Made by a program: the position numbers and the translations under genes. 45,000 nucleotides of DNA. Source: Chrysomallon squamiferum. Taxonomy: Eukaryota > Mollusca > Gastropoda > Neomphalida > Peltospiridae. The notes under the pieces were generated by a model that made no database searches, was not told the origin of the DNA, and worked only from the letters and a program-made list of their open reading frames with translations. The stretch is from NCBI GenBank assembly GCA_012295275.1, contig CM022678.1:1709186-1754185 (forward strand). Direction: 5' to 3'. Shown piece by piece: positions 26,330 to 36,546 of this stretch; the stretch's first letter is position 1; every line of letters starts with the position of its first letter.

Positions 26330-26700
26330 CTGCATGTATGATTAACTTTGTTAAGGATCACAGACTCATACTGAATGAGAAAACAAAATACCTTAGTGGT
26401 ATGTTAACAAGATTTACATTTAGCAGCAAGTACACTTGTATCTGGACCTTGGACAGCTAAACTAAGAAATTCAACACATATTTATTGAAGATAAACATCG
26501 CACATATATATATGATTAACGACCATATACTGATAATCAAAGAAAATAAATGGCCATACAGGGATGATGTAAACAAGATTGGCGATTTATTCAACAGCAA
26601 CTAAACTTGCATCTGAACCTTTGAAAGCCAGACTATGAATTCATCACACACTTAATCTCTTTATAAATCACCACATGAACAGATAATACATGAAGAAACC
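26330..26700. repeat. 166-bp tandem duplication, diverged
   Basis: AACAAGATT followed by TTTA-CAGCAA, a CTTG-ATCTG-ACCTT part and ATTCA-CACA recurs at 26406 and 26572 with matching order and spacing. The two copies are diverged but align over most of their length, including the upstream GATTAAC part. Confidence 0.75.
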
Positions 26701-26934
26701 AAGTCTGCCAACTTTCTGGGCTTCTCTGTTTTAGTTATCAGCAAAGGAATCTTTTAATCTGCACATCTGACGAAAAAAAAAAAAAAAAAAAAAAATGTTT
26801 AATTAAACCATGAATGAACTCTTCAAATGTATATGTTCTGTATGATTAAAGGCCTTAGAAATAATGAAAGAAAGAAAGAAAAAAATCACTGGTGTTTCAA
26901 GCATCAGAATCATTCTTTTTCTTGTCAGCAACAG

Positions 26935-27055
26935 ATCTTTGATCAACATGTAGACAATCAACACACAGACATAATCAACACGCAGACATAATCAACACGT
27001 AGACATCATCAACATGCAGACCCAATCAACATCTAGACAAAATCAATATGTTTGT
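26935..27055. repeat. 17-18-bp minisatellite
   Basis: About six units of AATCAACACGCAGACATA with small changes. Confidence 0.9.
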
Positions 27056-27179
27056 ATTATACATTGTAGAAGTATTTTGTCTTCAGGAACACCTGATTCT
27101 TGTCACTCATTTCGTACACAGACTATCAACTCAAACAAGGCATGTTTCTATTTTTTCTCTCAAAAATAGTTATTTAACA

Positions 27180-27259
27180 TCATTAGTCCAAAATAAACTA
27201 CTCAAAAATAAAAATAAATAAATAAAATTAAAAAATAAAGAAACAAAGAAATAATAACA

Positions 27260-27294
<35 letters not shown>

Positions 27295-27479
27295 AATATA
27301 TAAAAATCTAAGAACTCAATAAAGAACACAAAGTGTAAGAAATGTTGTGAATTATTATTATAATTTTTGTTTACTTTTATTTCTGTTTTGTCAAGATCAA
27401 AGCAATAGTTAGCTGCACTGAATGTTAAAACTGGGCCAGCCATCTTAGGAATGTTGTTATGTGACAATATCAGAATAAG

Positions 27480-27514
<35 letters not shown>

Positions 27515-27920
27515 AGAAGAAGAAAGAAATAAATAAAATAACAAATCAATAAATAACAAAAATATAAAAAAAAAAAATAAAAACAATAACATTACATAAT
27601 AATAAAAAAAAATCAATAAATCAATAAAGAAACAGAAAACACAAACCAACAATAAAGGATAAAAATAAATTTAAAAATACAAACATTAACCAAATAATAT
27701 CTTATAATATATACATAATAAACTAAAAAGAAAAGAAAAAAAAGAAAAGAATTAAAAGAAAATAATTAAAAATAGCAAAAACAATAAACAAATGAACAAA
27801 TAAACAAACAAGTAAAGAAACACTAACTAAAAACAATGTTCAAAAACAAAACAAGCAAAAATAATAATAATAATAAATTAAAAAACAAATAAAAAGAAAA
27901 GAAAAAAAAAAACACAAAAT
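27180..27920. repeat. A-rich low-complexity block
   Basis: AAATAAAT, (AAT)n at about 27258-27292, an A run at 27484-27512 and AACAAATAAA phrases. No gene seen on either strand. Confidence 0.85.
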
Positions 27921-28149
27921 AACATGAGTGTTTTCTACTTTCCTAGTGAAAAAAGACCTCATAGCTAATTTTATTTAATGGTGTTAACATCCTCAATTAA
28001 ATCTATTCAAATGTTGTCCTCTTTACAAGCAGCTCTTCAATTTCCTCCAGGAATCTCACCATATCCTTCCCTAGATGAGAAAATTAATTCTGTTTTCTGA
28101 CACTTAATCATCATTAAACCCTTCATTTCTCTCTGGCTAAAACACAGCT

Positions 28150-28780
28150 GTAATGGTAAAACAGAACTGTAAAAACAGTACTGTAAAAACAGAACTATAA
28201 AAACAGAACTGTAGGACAGAACTGTAAGACAGAACTGTAAAAACAGAACTGTAAGACAGAACTGTAAGACAGAACTGTAAAAACAGAACTGTAAAAACAG
28301 AACTGTAAAAAGAGAACTGTAAGACAGAACTGTAAAAACAGAACTGAAGAATAGATCTGTGAAATACAGAACTGTAAGACAGAACTGTAAAACAGAACTG
28401 AAAAACAGAACTGAAGAATAGATTTGTGAAATGCAGAACTGTAAGAGAGAACTGTAAAACAGAACTGTAAAACAGAACTGAAGAATAGATCTGTGAAATA
28501 CAGAACTGTAAAACAGAAGTGCAAAAGTAAACATTGACAGAGAAAAAAAAATAACTGCAAAAGAAAACTAAAAATGAGAACTGTAATACGTAACTGTAAT
28601 AGAGAAATGTAAAACAGAGCTATAAAACAGAGCAATAATACAGAGCCACAATAGTAAAAAAGAAGTGTAATTCAGTGCTGTAACACAGAACTGTAAAAAT
28701 GTAACTGTAACAGAACTGTAAAAATGTAACTGTAAAACAGCTGCAAATTAGAGCTGTAAAACAGAACAACTAAAAAAACT
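28150..28780. repeat. 12-bp minisatellite (ACAGAACTGTAA)
   Basis: About 40 units of ACAGAACTGTAA or AACAGAACTGTAA with changes. A longer phrase containing GAAGAATAGATCTGTGAAAT recurs three times (about 28345, 28410 and 28480), a higher-order unit of about 65-70 bp. Minus-strand frames reading FCFTVLSYSS are artefacts. Confidence 0.93.
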
Positions 28781-29279
28781 TATAAATCAGATTTGTAATT
28801 AGAGTACTAACATCTAAAAGATCTATACTTCTCCTAGAATTGTCTGATATATTTCCCATTCTAGACAGTGTATGATGTGACTGGCTTATCAAGACATCAA
28901 GAATGTAAGGCTATAGTGTAAAAATTTAAGTGTATACAAAATATCTGTCACTGAAAATGTCACCCTTTTACAACTCCAAAGTACTAAGGATTTAAAATGC
29001 GTCAGTTGTAAAATAAAACATTTTTTTGTTTCTATTTTTAATATACATCTGTATGAAAACACAGAATATAAAGCAATATATATTTTAAATATTTTATTTA
29101 TTTATTTATTTTAGTTGGTATTTGTTTTATTTTTTTTGATTTTATTGCTTTTTATTTTTTATTTTGTAAAAGGATATTTTAACTGAAACCAACAATTAAA
29201 ATAATGATAAAGAAAGGATATAAGTTTAAAAACTGATTATCATAACTATATCAAATCAAAGTATATTTTGATTGTACCA

Positions 29280-30015
29280 GTAATGATATATAATGATATA
29301 AGCATTTACCGAGTACTTCATAAGAATGGGTACCAGTTTTTTTACTAAATATTCCCCTTAATGATACAAAAATTAACTGAATACAGATTCCAATACTTAC
29401 TAAGTAATATCAAGTTATGACCTAGTTCTTATCACTCACTCCTAATACTTATCATGCAATGATCCGAGGATTTATCAACTAATGACAAACTTACCATGTA
29501 ATGATCCAGTATTTACCAAGTATTGCTCCATTTCTTACCACACAATGATCTCAGTTCTTACCATATAATGATCTCAGTTCCCTGTCTTAGCATCTATTTA
29601 TAATGTAATGATCCATTTTTTACCATATTATGATTCAGTTCTTGCCCTGTAGATATTCAGTTCTTATCACACAATGATCCAAGTATTTAGTATGTAATAA
29701 TCCCAGACTTATCATTTAATAATCCTGAATTTACAATGCAATGATCCAGTTCTTGTCACAGTAATAATGACAGAGTAGTTGCCATGTATCTACTTACCAA
29801 TGAAGTATGCACTGCTTTCCAAATTATAATATTCTTCCAACCATGTAATAATCACAATACTTACCACTTTGTGATCCAAGCCTTACCAAGTAATGATCCA
29901 ATCACTTACCAAGTAATGATCCATGCACTTACCAAGAAATGATCCAAGTTTAATCATGTAATGAACCAAGCAACTTACAAAGTAATGTCACTAATGATCC
30001 TAATAATTACCAAGA
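29280..30015. repeat. Degenerate about 23-28-bp repeat (TTACCAAGTAATGATCCA)
   Basis: More than 20 imperfect units of TTACCAAGTAATGATCCA. The most regular copies are at 29885-29960; elsewhere spacing and sequence drift. Confidence 0.85.
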
Positions 30016-30329
30016 CTAAGACTAATGCTTTACCTCAGTGCTACTGGGGCTGATAAGATTTATATATCGGCAAAAGTGTTGTGATGCACATAAACAGTTT
30101 AACCACCATTTCAACAGTTTTGATAAAACCTGTTTCCAACGTGAACAGCTACACTGCATCTCCAATGTATTACTACTGATATTTGTAATTAGCTGATAAA
30201 TTTATTTACATTCCCTTCTGAGATTCTTAAGTACAAAAAGCAGTTACCAGAATTATTCTGTGTATTTGTATTAATACAGGTGTGATTAGTATAAATATTC
30301 AACATACACACACAAATATTACATGCACA

Positions 30330-30332
30330 CAG

Positions 30333-30371
<39 letters not shown>

Positions 30372-30450
30372 TATATACATAACCTACCTACATTTATATG
30401 TACATACCTATATATATATACACACACATACACACATTACACACACATGA
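30330..30450. repeat. (CA)n and CA/TA microsatellite
   Basis: A pure CA tract at about 30334-30364, then TATACA-rich and CACACATA-rich DNA. Confidence 0.93.
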
Positions 30451-30704
30451 TACACACAAAAACAATAATAAACATTTTAACAAAAACAACACACAAATAG
30501 AATCATTATTTGTCAGCAGAATGTGTATGTCTTTAAGTGTTGTTATAGCTACTGAGATTTCTGGACCATTGCTTGTTTTTATCTCTATGTTGCTCTGTTT
30601 TATTTAAGCATATATATATATATATAAAATTACAAATATAATTTATATAGATAAAATTACATTCCATGACTCATCACCTGCGTTATTATAATTTTGTTCT
30701 TGTG

Positions 30705-30794
30705 TTTGAAAAAGACTACTGATAAAAAAAGTTTTGTATTACAAGTTCTATATGACAAACGACTGTAAAAAGTTTACAATTTACATATCATTAT
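30705..30794 (+). repeat. 90-bp dispersed element, copy 1
   Basis: Begins TTTGAAAAAGACTACTGATA and ends CAATTTACATATCATTA. The reverse complement of 33623-33712 matches it with about four substitutions and no gaps that I can see. It is not low-complexity, so shared ancestry is the simplest reading; a short transposable element fragment is likely. Confidence 0.85.
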
Positions 30795-32681
30795 ACGTGT
30801 GTGTATTTGTAACTACTGTGTCTGAATATATGTTTGTTTTAGTTGTTTAAGTATTCGTAACTATTGTGTGTGTATGTGTGTGTGCATATATCTGTGTGTG
30901 TGTGCATCACACTATGTACTTATATGCAAACCAGTAACTGTAGTTTACACATATTTTATTTTTGTTGAAGTGTTTGTATGTACTGTTTGAGTTTGTGTGT
31001 TTGTGTTTGTATGAATATGTAGTTACAACTAATACTTGTTTCAACCTATCTATAGTTTGTTGTTGTTGTTGTTGTTCAGGACTGCAGTGCATATCACTAA
31101 GCAAACTTCATACATCACTATATTCAGTTCTCAATATATCACAAATTTTTTACTATTTGATATTTCTGAGAACAAATTTGTCCTTGGTTATCCTTAACTA
31201 TTCAAATTCAGCTGCTTTGTTCCCATAATTAAATATGGTGGCAATCTCTCTATGTTTAATGTCAATATCAGTGTCACAACATTTGTGTTTTTACAACGAG
31301 AATATTCCTTTGAAATAAGTATTTCCTTTTGCTTCTGTTTATTTTTATTTATTTATTTTTCAACTTTATTAATATGCTAATTAGCAACTTGTTTCAAGAT
31401 CCAAATGAATGTTGTTACATGTTATAGATCTATGTTTTAAGTTTTGATATGATTCCTTTATTAATTTGTTTATAACAAAAGAAAATTGTCAGTCGAAATG
31501 AATTTAAGAGGTAATAATGTCTCTAATATTGAAATGAATTAACTGAATGGTAATAAAACATTTTTAAAGCAATATGTTCATTGATATGTATTTACCTTAT
31601 TAAATATGGAAACGTATATAAATTAATGTCAATGTAGCTGATCATTTATGCTTACTATTCTTACTATATACTAGAATATATCTGTATCTTTTTATCTATC
31701 TGTATAGATATATAGATAAACAGACAGATAGATAAATACACAAAATTAATAAAAATGTTTTGTTAATTTTTTACATTTACAGATTTTTGTCTTATAGCTT
31801 TAAATGATAATAAAAAAAAAAAAATAAAAAAAAAAAAGAAAACAGCTGTTTCAAAATTAACATTCTAAATCTTTAATCTGTTTAAATAAAATTATTTAAA
31901 TTTTTAATTTTATTTTCAGAAATACAAATATACAGGCAGTATATCATGGAGTTCACGGCAAAGATGTTGTCACCATATTTTACTGTGCATAGAGTAAGCA
32001 AGACAATATTGTCAGAAATAAACTTGGTGAATACAGTGGATGCACCGTCCACTCCAGTGAATACAGTTACTGACTGGATGTGTACGAGAAACTCCCAAGT
32101 CTTGTTTTCTGCTGTTACTTATCATAATTTACAATTACATATCTGCAAATGCATCACCTTTCTGAGGCAGATTTAAAATTATATTCAAATAACTTTTAGC
32201 CTGTGAAGGTCTAAATATATAGTGAATGTTTTATATGAAAAGAATAATAAATAAATAAGAAAATAAAATAAAATAAAATAAAGAGAGGCAGAGACTGAGA
32301 GAGCACTGTTTGAATAAAATTAAGAAAATTAATGCTGATAAGTACTCTGGAACGCCAGTTATATTATATTATGTACATCTTTCCATACATCTCATCCACC
32401 CACTTGAGAACGCTGCACCAATGATGTAATGTTAAGCTGACTTTATTGATCATTTATTTTAACATTTATCAATCAGTCAAATACCTACGGAAAATACGTA
32501 TTATGTAATTTACAATTAACCTTTAAAATAAAATTATATATTTAAATAAAATTGCACGATATTAAAACTGGAATCTAAGAACACGATTAATTACTTCAAT
32601 GACAATTCATTCATAACAATGAGTCAATGACATCACTGCCATCAATTGACTGACACTGTGATCGTCTGTCAGTTTCCTTAC

Positions 32682-32736
32682 CTCTGCGATTCATCGGGCG
32701 AACCCGTACGGCAACTTTAACTTTATCCGATGACAT
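32682..32736 (-). CDS. Kinesin-3 (KIF13-type) motor protein, first coding exon, partial gene
   Basis: On the minus strand an ATG at 32736 opens MSSDKVKVAVRVRPMNRR, the first beta strand of a kinesin motor domain. The RVRP (residues 11-14) is the N-4 motif that contacts the adenine of ATP. In-frame TGA and TAA codons lie 16-21 nt upstream, so the start is firm. The donor GTAAGG follows at 32681, leaving phase 1. The text matches my recollection of KIF13A/KIF13B N-termini best; KIF16B and KIF1 are alternatives. The product would be a plus-end-directed microtubule motor carrying vesicles. The rest of the gene lies beyond the window start, apart from exon 2. Confidence 0.88.
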
Positions 32737-32940
32737 ATTCGTAGAATAATTTTATCAGTAAATAAACCAAAGTATTTCCTTAGCTAGCCATCAGTATTTC
32801 CAGTTTCCGTATCCAAGGACACATTTCTTATTGATACTTCTTGCGTTAACACCTTGCACATCACAACATAGTCGCCATTTTCAATATTTTATCAATGCAG
32901 CATCCGGGCCTTCAGTGAATCATCTTCCGGTTAGGATCGC
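32737..32940 (-). promoter_or_regulatory. 5' UTR and promoter-like segment of the kinesin gene
   Basis: On the minus strand this holds AAAATGGCGAC (32881-32871), a YY1/TISU-type element, and plus-strand CTTCCGG (32924-32930), an ETS-type site, in a locally less AT-rich stretch. Both motifs are typical of TATA-less housekeeping promoters near the start site. The ATG inside the first element starts a five-codon upstream frame ending at TGA (32878-32861). The exact transcription start cannot be read from sequence. Confidence 0.5.
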
Positions 32941-33249
32941 GTGTGGCTGTGGAGGGAAATTCAAACTGCAAAATAAAATTTAATCTTCAGTATATAATGT
33001 TATTTAAAAATAATTATCCAGATATTTGTTTGATTTTTCTTAGTTAGTCATTTGTCATACATCGTAAAATAAATAAATATATTATCATATATCGTTAATT
33101 TAAGTTATCAAACTTTATGTTTTTATCTATGTGTTTTAATTTCATTTCGAACTTTTGTAATGTCTCTTCATAAATAAAATATCCCATATGAAGTAAACTT
33201 TGTGTTGAATTATGCACTAATTAGCTCGCTCTCTCTCTCTGTATGTCTG

Positions 33250-33356
<107 letters not shown>

Positions 33357-33592
33357 ATATGAAGGATCTTGATTTTTTCTATTAAAACCCCATAATAAAT
33401 CTGATAGAAGGTGGATAGAAATACTCTTTTAATCATTTTCTTCTTTCTTATTTTTTCTTTGACACTTTTGTACGTTTCTGAATGTTCACTAAGCTTTATG
33501 TTTATGTGAATTACCTTCTTTGTTCTTTTACTGCTCCTTTTATAATTAAGTTTTTCTACTGTTGTTGTTTTATTATTAGTATTTCCTTGTTT

Positions 33593-33622
<30 letters not shown>

Positions 33623-33625
<3 letters not shown>

Positions 33626-33708
33626 ATGATATGTAAATTGTAAACTTTTTACAGTTGTTTGTCATTGAGAACTTGTAATATAAAACTTTTTTTATCAGTA
33701 GTCTTTTT

Positions 33709-33712
<4 letters not shown>
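33623..33712 (-). repeat. 90-bp dispersed element, copy 2 (inverted)
   Basis: The reverse complement of copy 1 at 30705-30794, about 95% identical. Here it is bounded on both sides by TA dinucleotide runs (about 33599-33624 and 33712-33740), as in elements that insert into or generate TA microsatellites. Confidence 0.85.
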
Positions 33713-33739
<27 letters not shown>

Positions 33740-33825
33740 TCTGCTACAGTGCAACTAAAAAAGGTACTGCTTACTGACATAAGACTGTCGGAGTTATTTC
33801 CCTTAGAAGCTGATAGACCAAAGGG

Positions 33826-33826
<1 letters not shown>

Positions 33827-33874
<48 letters not shown>

Positions 33875-33955
33875 CTTACTGTTATCATTATTATTATTAG
33901 TAGTAGTAGTATACTAGTCGTAGTCGTAACAGTAATAGTAGTAGTGGTAGTAAAA
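33827..33955. repeat. (CA)n and TAG/GTA triplet tracts
   Basis: A pure CA tract at about 33829-33873, then ATT triplets and TAG/GTA/GTC triplets to about 33955. Confidence 0.93.
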
Positions 33956-34000
33956 GCAGTATGTAAATGACGCAGTTAAATCTACATTTTTTTGTTGCCG

Positions 34001-34004
34001 TATT

Positions 34005-34035
<31 letters not shown>

Positions 34036-34046
34036 TTATTTATATT
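34001..34046. repeat. (TTTA)n microsatellite
   Basis: About nine TTTA tetranucleotides. Confidence 0.93.
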
Positions 34047-35242
34047 AATTTATTTACTGGTATATTTGTTTTTCTGTCTCTCTCCATTATATTTATATGA
34101 ACACATTTTACTGCGATCAAATGTCTTATACCTTCATTCAAGCTGATGCAAAAATAAATAAATAAATAAACAAAAATATTACTGTGAAAATATTTCAAAA
34201 TCAAATCAGATTTGAATATTATGATGTAATTATATGTAAAATAAATATTTATAAAGAATAATAATTGTGAAAATAACAACTGAGAGAACATTTGTTTAAC
34301 GACATCTCAACAGATTAAATTGTGATCTAAAAAAAAAGAAATCATATAAGCACATTTAACTGGACATTTGTCAAGAATTGTTTATCACTATCTTTCTTGT
34401 ATGCCAACCAGGGCAAAATATAATACTGTTTTAGATATAAATTATTAAGTGGAATTTATATAACTGTCATTTCGTTTATTGAACGTATATTTCGATCTAA
34501 AAGACGTTTCTACGCAGACGCACACGCACACACAGTCACCCATATTCGCAGATGCATGAAAGAACACAAGTCAAATGAATAGATAGGAAAACGACAAACC
34601 ATACATTATCTGGCTGGTACACTGCAAATTTAATATACGTAATTACATAAATATGGGACGATATAGCGAGAGGCGAATTATCTTGGTTCGAAATAGCTTG
34701 GCATTCAAAATTTTAGCAGACAGAAATGTGAAGTGAAAATTAATATGTGATTTTAATAATTTATTTTATTTTAGTGAAAACTGCATAACTGTGGATGTAC
34801 AACGATATGAAAAAAATGTATAGTACATATTTAAATTTTAATAAATTCAAAGGAAATTTAGATTTTGAGCTAGAAGGAGAGAAAACGGCTATCATCGTTC
34901 TGTATGTTAAACATATGACGCTCAAAATTTAATATTTACCGGTCAAGTAGATTCTTGACTCCTAAACGGTATAGTCCGTCAGTTTTTATTGCTAATTAAA
35001 AGAAGAAGAAGAAGAAATTTCCAAAGCTTGTCTGTGTCTTATTCCTTTTTATTGTTATTGCTATATTTATTCTACTAAAGAATTGCAATCGTCATTATTG
35101 TTGTTGTTGGACTATTATTATTATAAATAAACAGGTGAACAAATAAACTGATAAATATATGTAAACTAAATATAAATTAAAAAGTTGTAATAATTTAAAT
35201 AAAACCAAAATATTGGCTGGGTGATGTATTCTTTTCTTTCAG

Positions 35243-35283
35243 ATGATGTGACAGCAAAATGCTGAGCAGACAGACAGAAAGAG
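35243..35283 (+). promoter_or_regulatory. 5' UTR segment with two upstream ATGs
   Basis: This leader lies between the acceptor at 35242 and the proposed start. It contains a minimal upstream frame (ATG ATG TGA at 35243-35251). A second ATG at 35259 opens a frame that overlaps the main start and, in the spliced message, runs about 64 codons into exon 2. In-frame TGA at 35263 closes the main frame upstream. An upstream non-coding exon must exist but I cannot place it. Confidence 0.5.
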
Positions 35284-35403
35284 ATGATAAATATTTTGCC
35301 AACAATATATATAAAGAGTCCTTTTATGCTTTATGCTGGTGGTTTGTTTGGAATAGTCTTCTTAGTATCTCTCATTATCATTTTCTCAATGAGAAGGAAA
35401 TGT
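35284..35403 (+). CDS. Exon 1 (first coding) of PLAT/5-TM gene: start codon and TM1
   Basis: Codes residues 1-40: a 13-residue N-terminus, then a hydrophobic helix (14-36) ending in MRRKC. The donor GTAAGA at 35404 leaves phase 0. The pyrimidine-rich acceptor TTCTTTTCTTTCAG ends at 35242, so 35243-35283 would be 5' UTR. An A or G at -3 (GAG before ATG) gives a fair initiation context. There is no cleavable signal peptide; TM1 would act as a signal anchor. Confidence 0.75.
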
Positions 35404-36492
35404 GTAAGACAATTTTCTTTAAGTAATATATATATATATATATATATTATTTTTTTTTTAAATTTCTTCTGTCAATAAAGTGTGTGAGTGTGTATATATA
35501 TTTTTTTTTTTTGACATAAAATTAAGCATTTCAAAGAATATTAAAACGAAAAATCTAAGGAGCATATTTTATGAAAATGATGTGTGTTTTCTTATTTTAG
35601 CCTGTTGTTGTTCCACTCACAAACCCACCAAGTGGAGAAAGGTTTTATGAATATATTGTCTCCATCCAGACTTCACTGCTTCCATGTAAGCAAACAGTTT
35701 CATTTCAGATTGGTTCTCTCCATATTTCCATGACAACCCAGTAACATAAATGCTTACTGCACTTTGTTGTTTTAAAAAATATGAAAATACATCAGAATGA
35801 ATTTACTGAATACATTTTATAAACAGATTTTTGTTTAAATTTTATTTTTTATTTCTTTAAATTTGTTTATTTTTATTTGATTAGATTCTGGATTGTCACC
35901 AGCTGCCAAGGTGCACATAAAGTTGATTGGTGAATTTCATGATTCTTCAGTTTTCTTGCTGAAGAAGAACAAAATAACCCAAGACATTCTACACAGAGGT
36001 GCACTGGATATGTTTGTCATACATACAAAAAGTAAGAATCACAAATTTTATTGTTCATTCAGAAATATATTATTTTAATGCTTATCAACCATGCACCAAA
36101 CTCTTTGATAGGAGTAAGACATTTTATATTTAGTTAGTAATATAAGTAAAAAAAATAAAAAATTTTGCTCTGAAAGTAACAAATTTTATGCTTTATTATT
36201 AGCATAGAAATAATGTTTATATTTGTTATTAAAAAAAAACAACAGAAAAAACAACAACTATATTTTATCATTATCACATAAAAATGTATATATTTAAAAA
36301 AATGTTGTTTTTATCACTAAAAAAGAAATGTGAAATTTAAAATTATAATTCAAAAATAAAAACTTGTACCATCTATCACTAGCACAAGAACAGACATAAA
36401 TTTTATCCAAAAAGTATGAAGTCCAGTTTTTAACATGATAATGATAATGATAATGAAATAATTTGATATGAGATTTTGATATTATTATTATA

Positions 36493-36546
<54 letters not shown>

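Larger units (their letters stand above)
25779..32681 (-). other. Intron 1 of the kinesin gene
   Basis: A 6.9 kb intron bounded by GTAAGG and TTATTTCAG. It holds a G/C-rich patch at about 26050-26190, a 166-bp tandem duplication, a 17-18-bp array, long A-rich DNA at 27180-27915, a 12-bp array, a degenerate about 23-bp array, CA repeats and one copy of a 90-bp dispersed element. Open frames here, such as 31946-32176 on the plus strand, show no family I recognise. Confidence 0.75.

Noticed and set aside
28037-28635. Two minus-strand open frames of 146-165 codons rich in FCFTVL-SYSS phrases
   Set aside because: Translation of the 12-bp ACAGAACTGTAA array.
31946-32176. Plus-strand 76-codon open frame in kinesin intron 1
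   Set aside because: Starts after a plausible acceptor-like TTTTATTTTCAG at 31908-31919, but no family match and no donor with coding continuation.
34680-34700. GGTTCGAAATAGC as a possible tRNA T-arm
   Set aside because: No acceptor, D or anticodon stems can be built around it.
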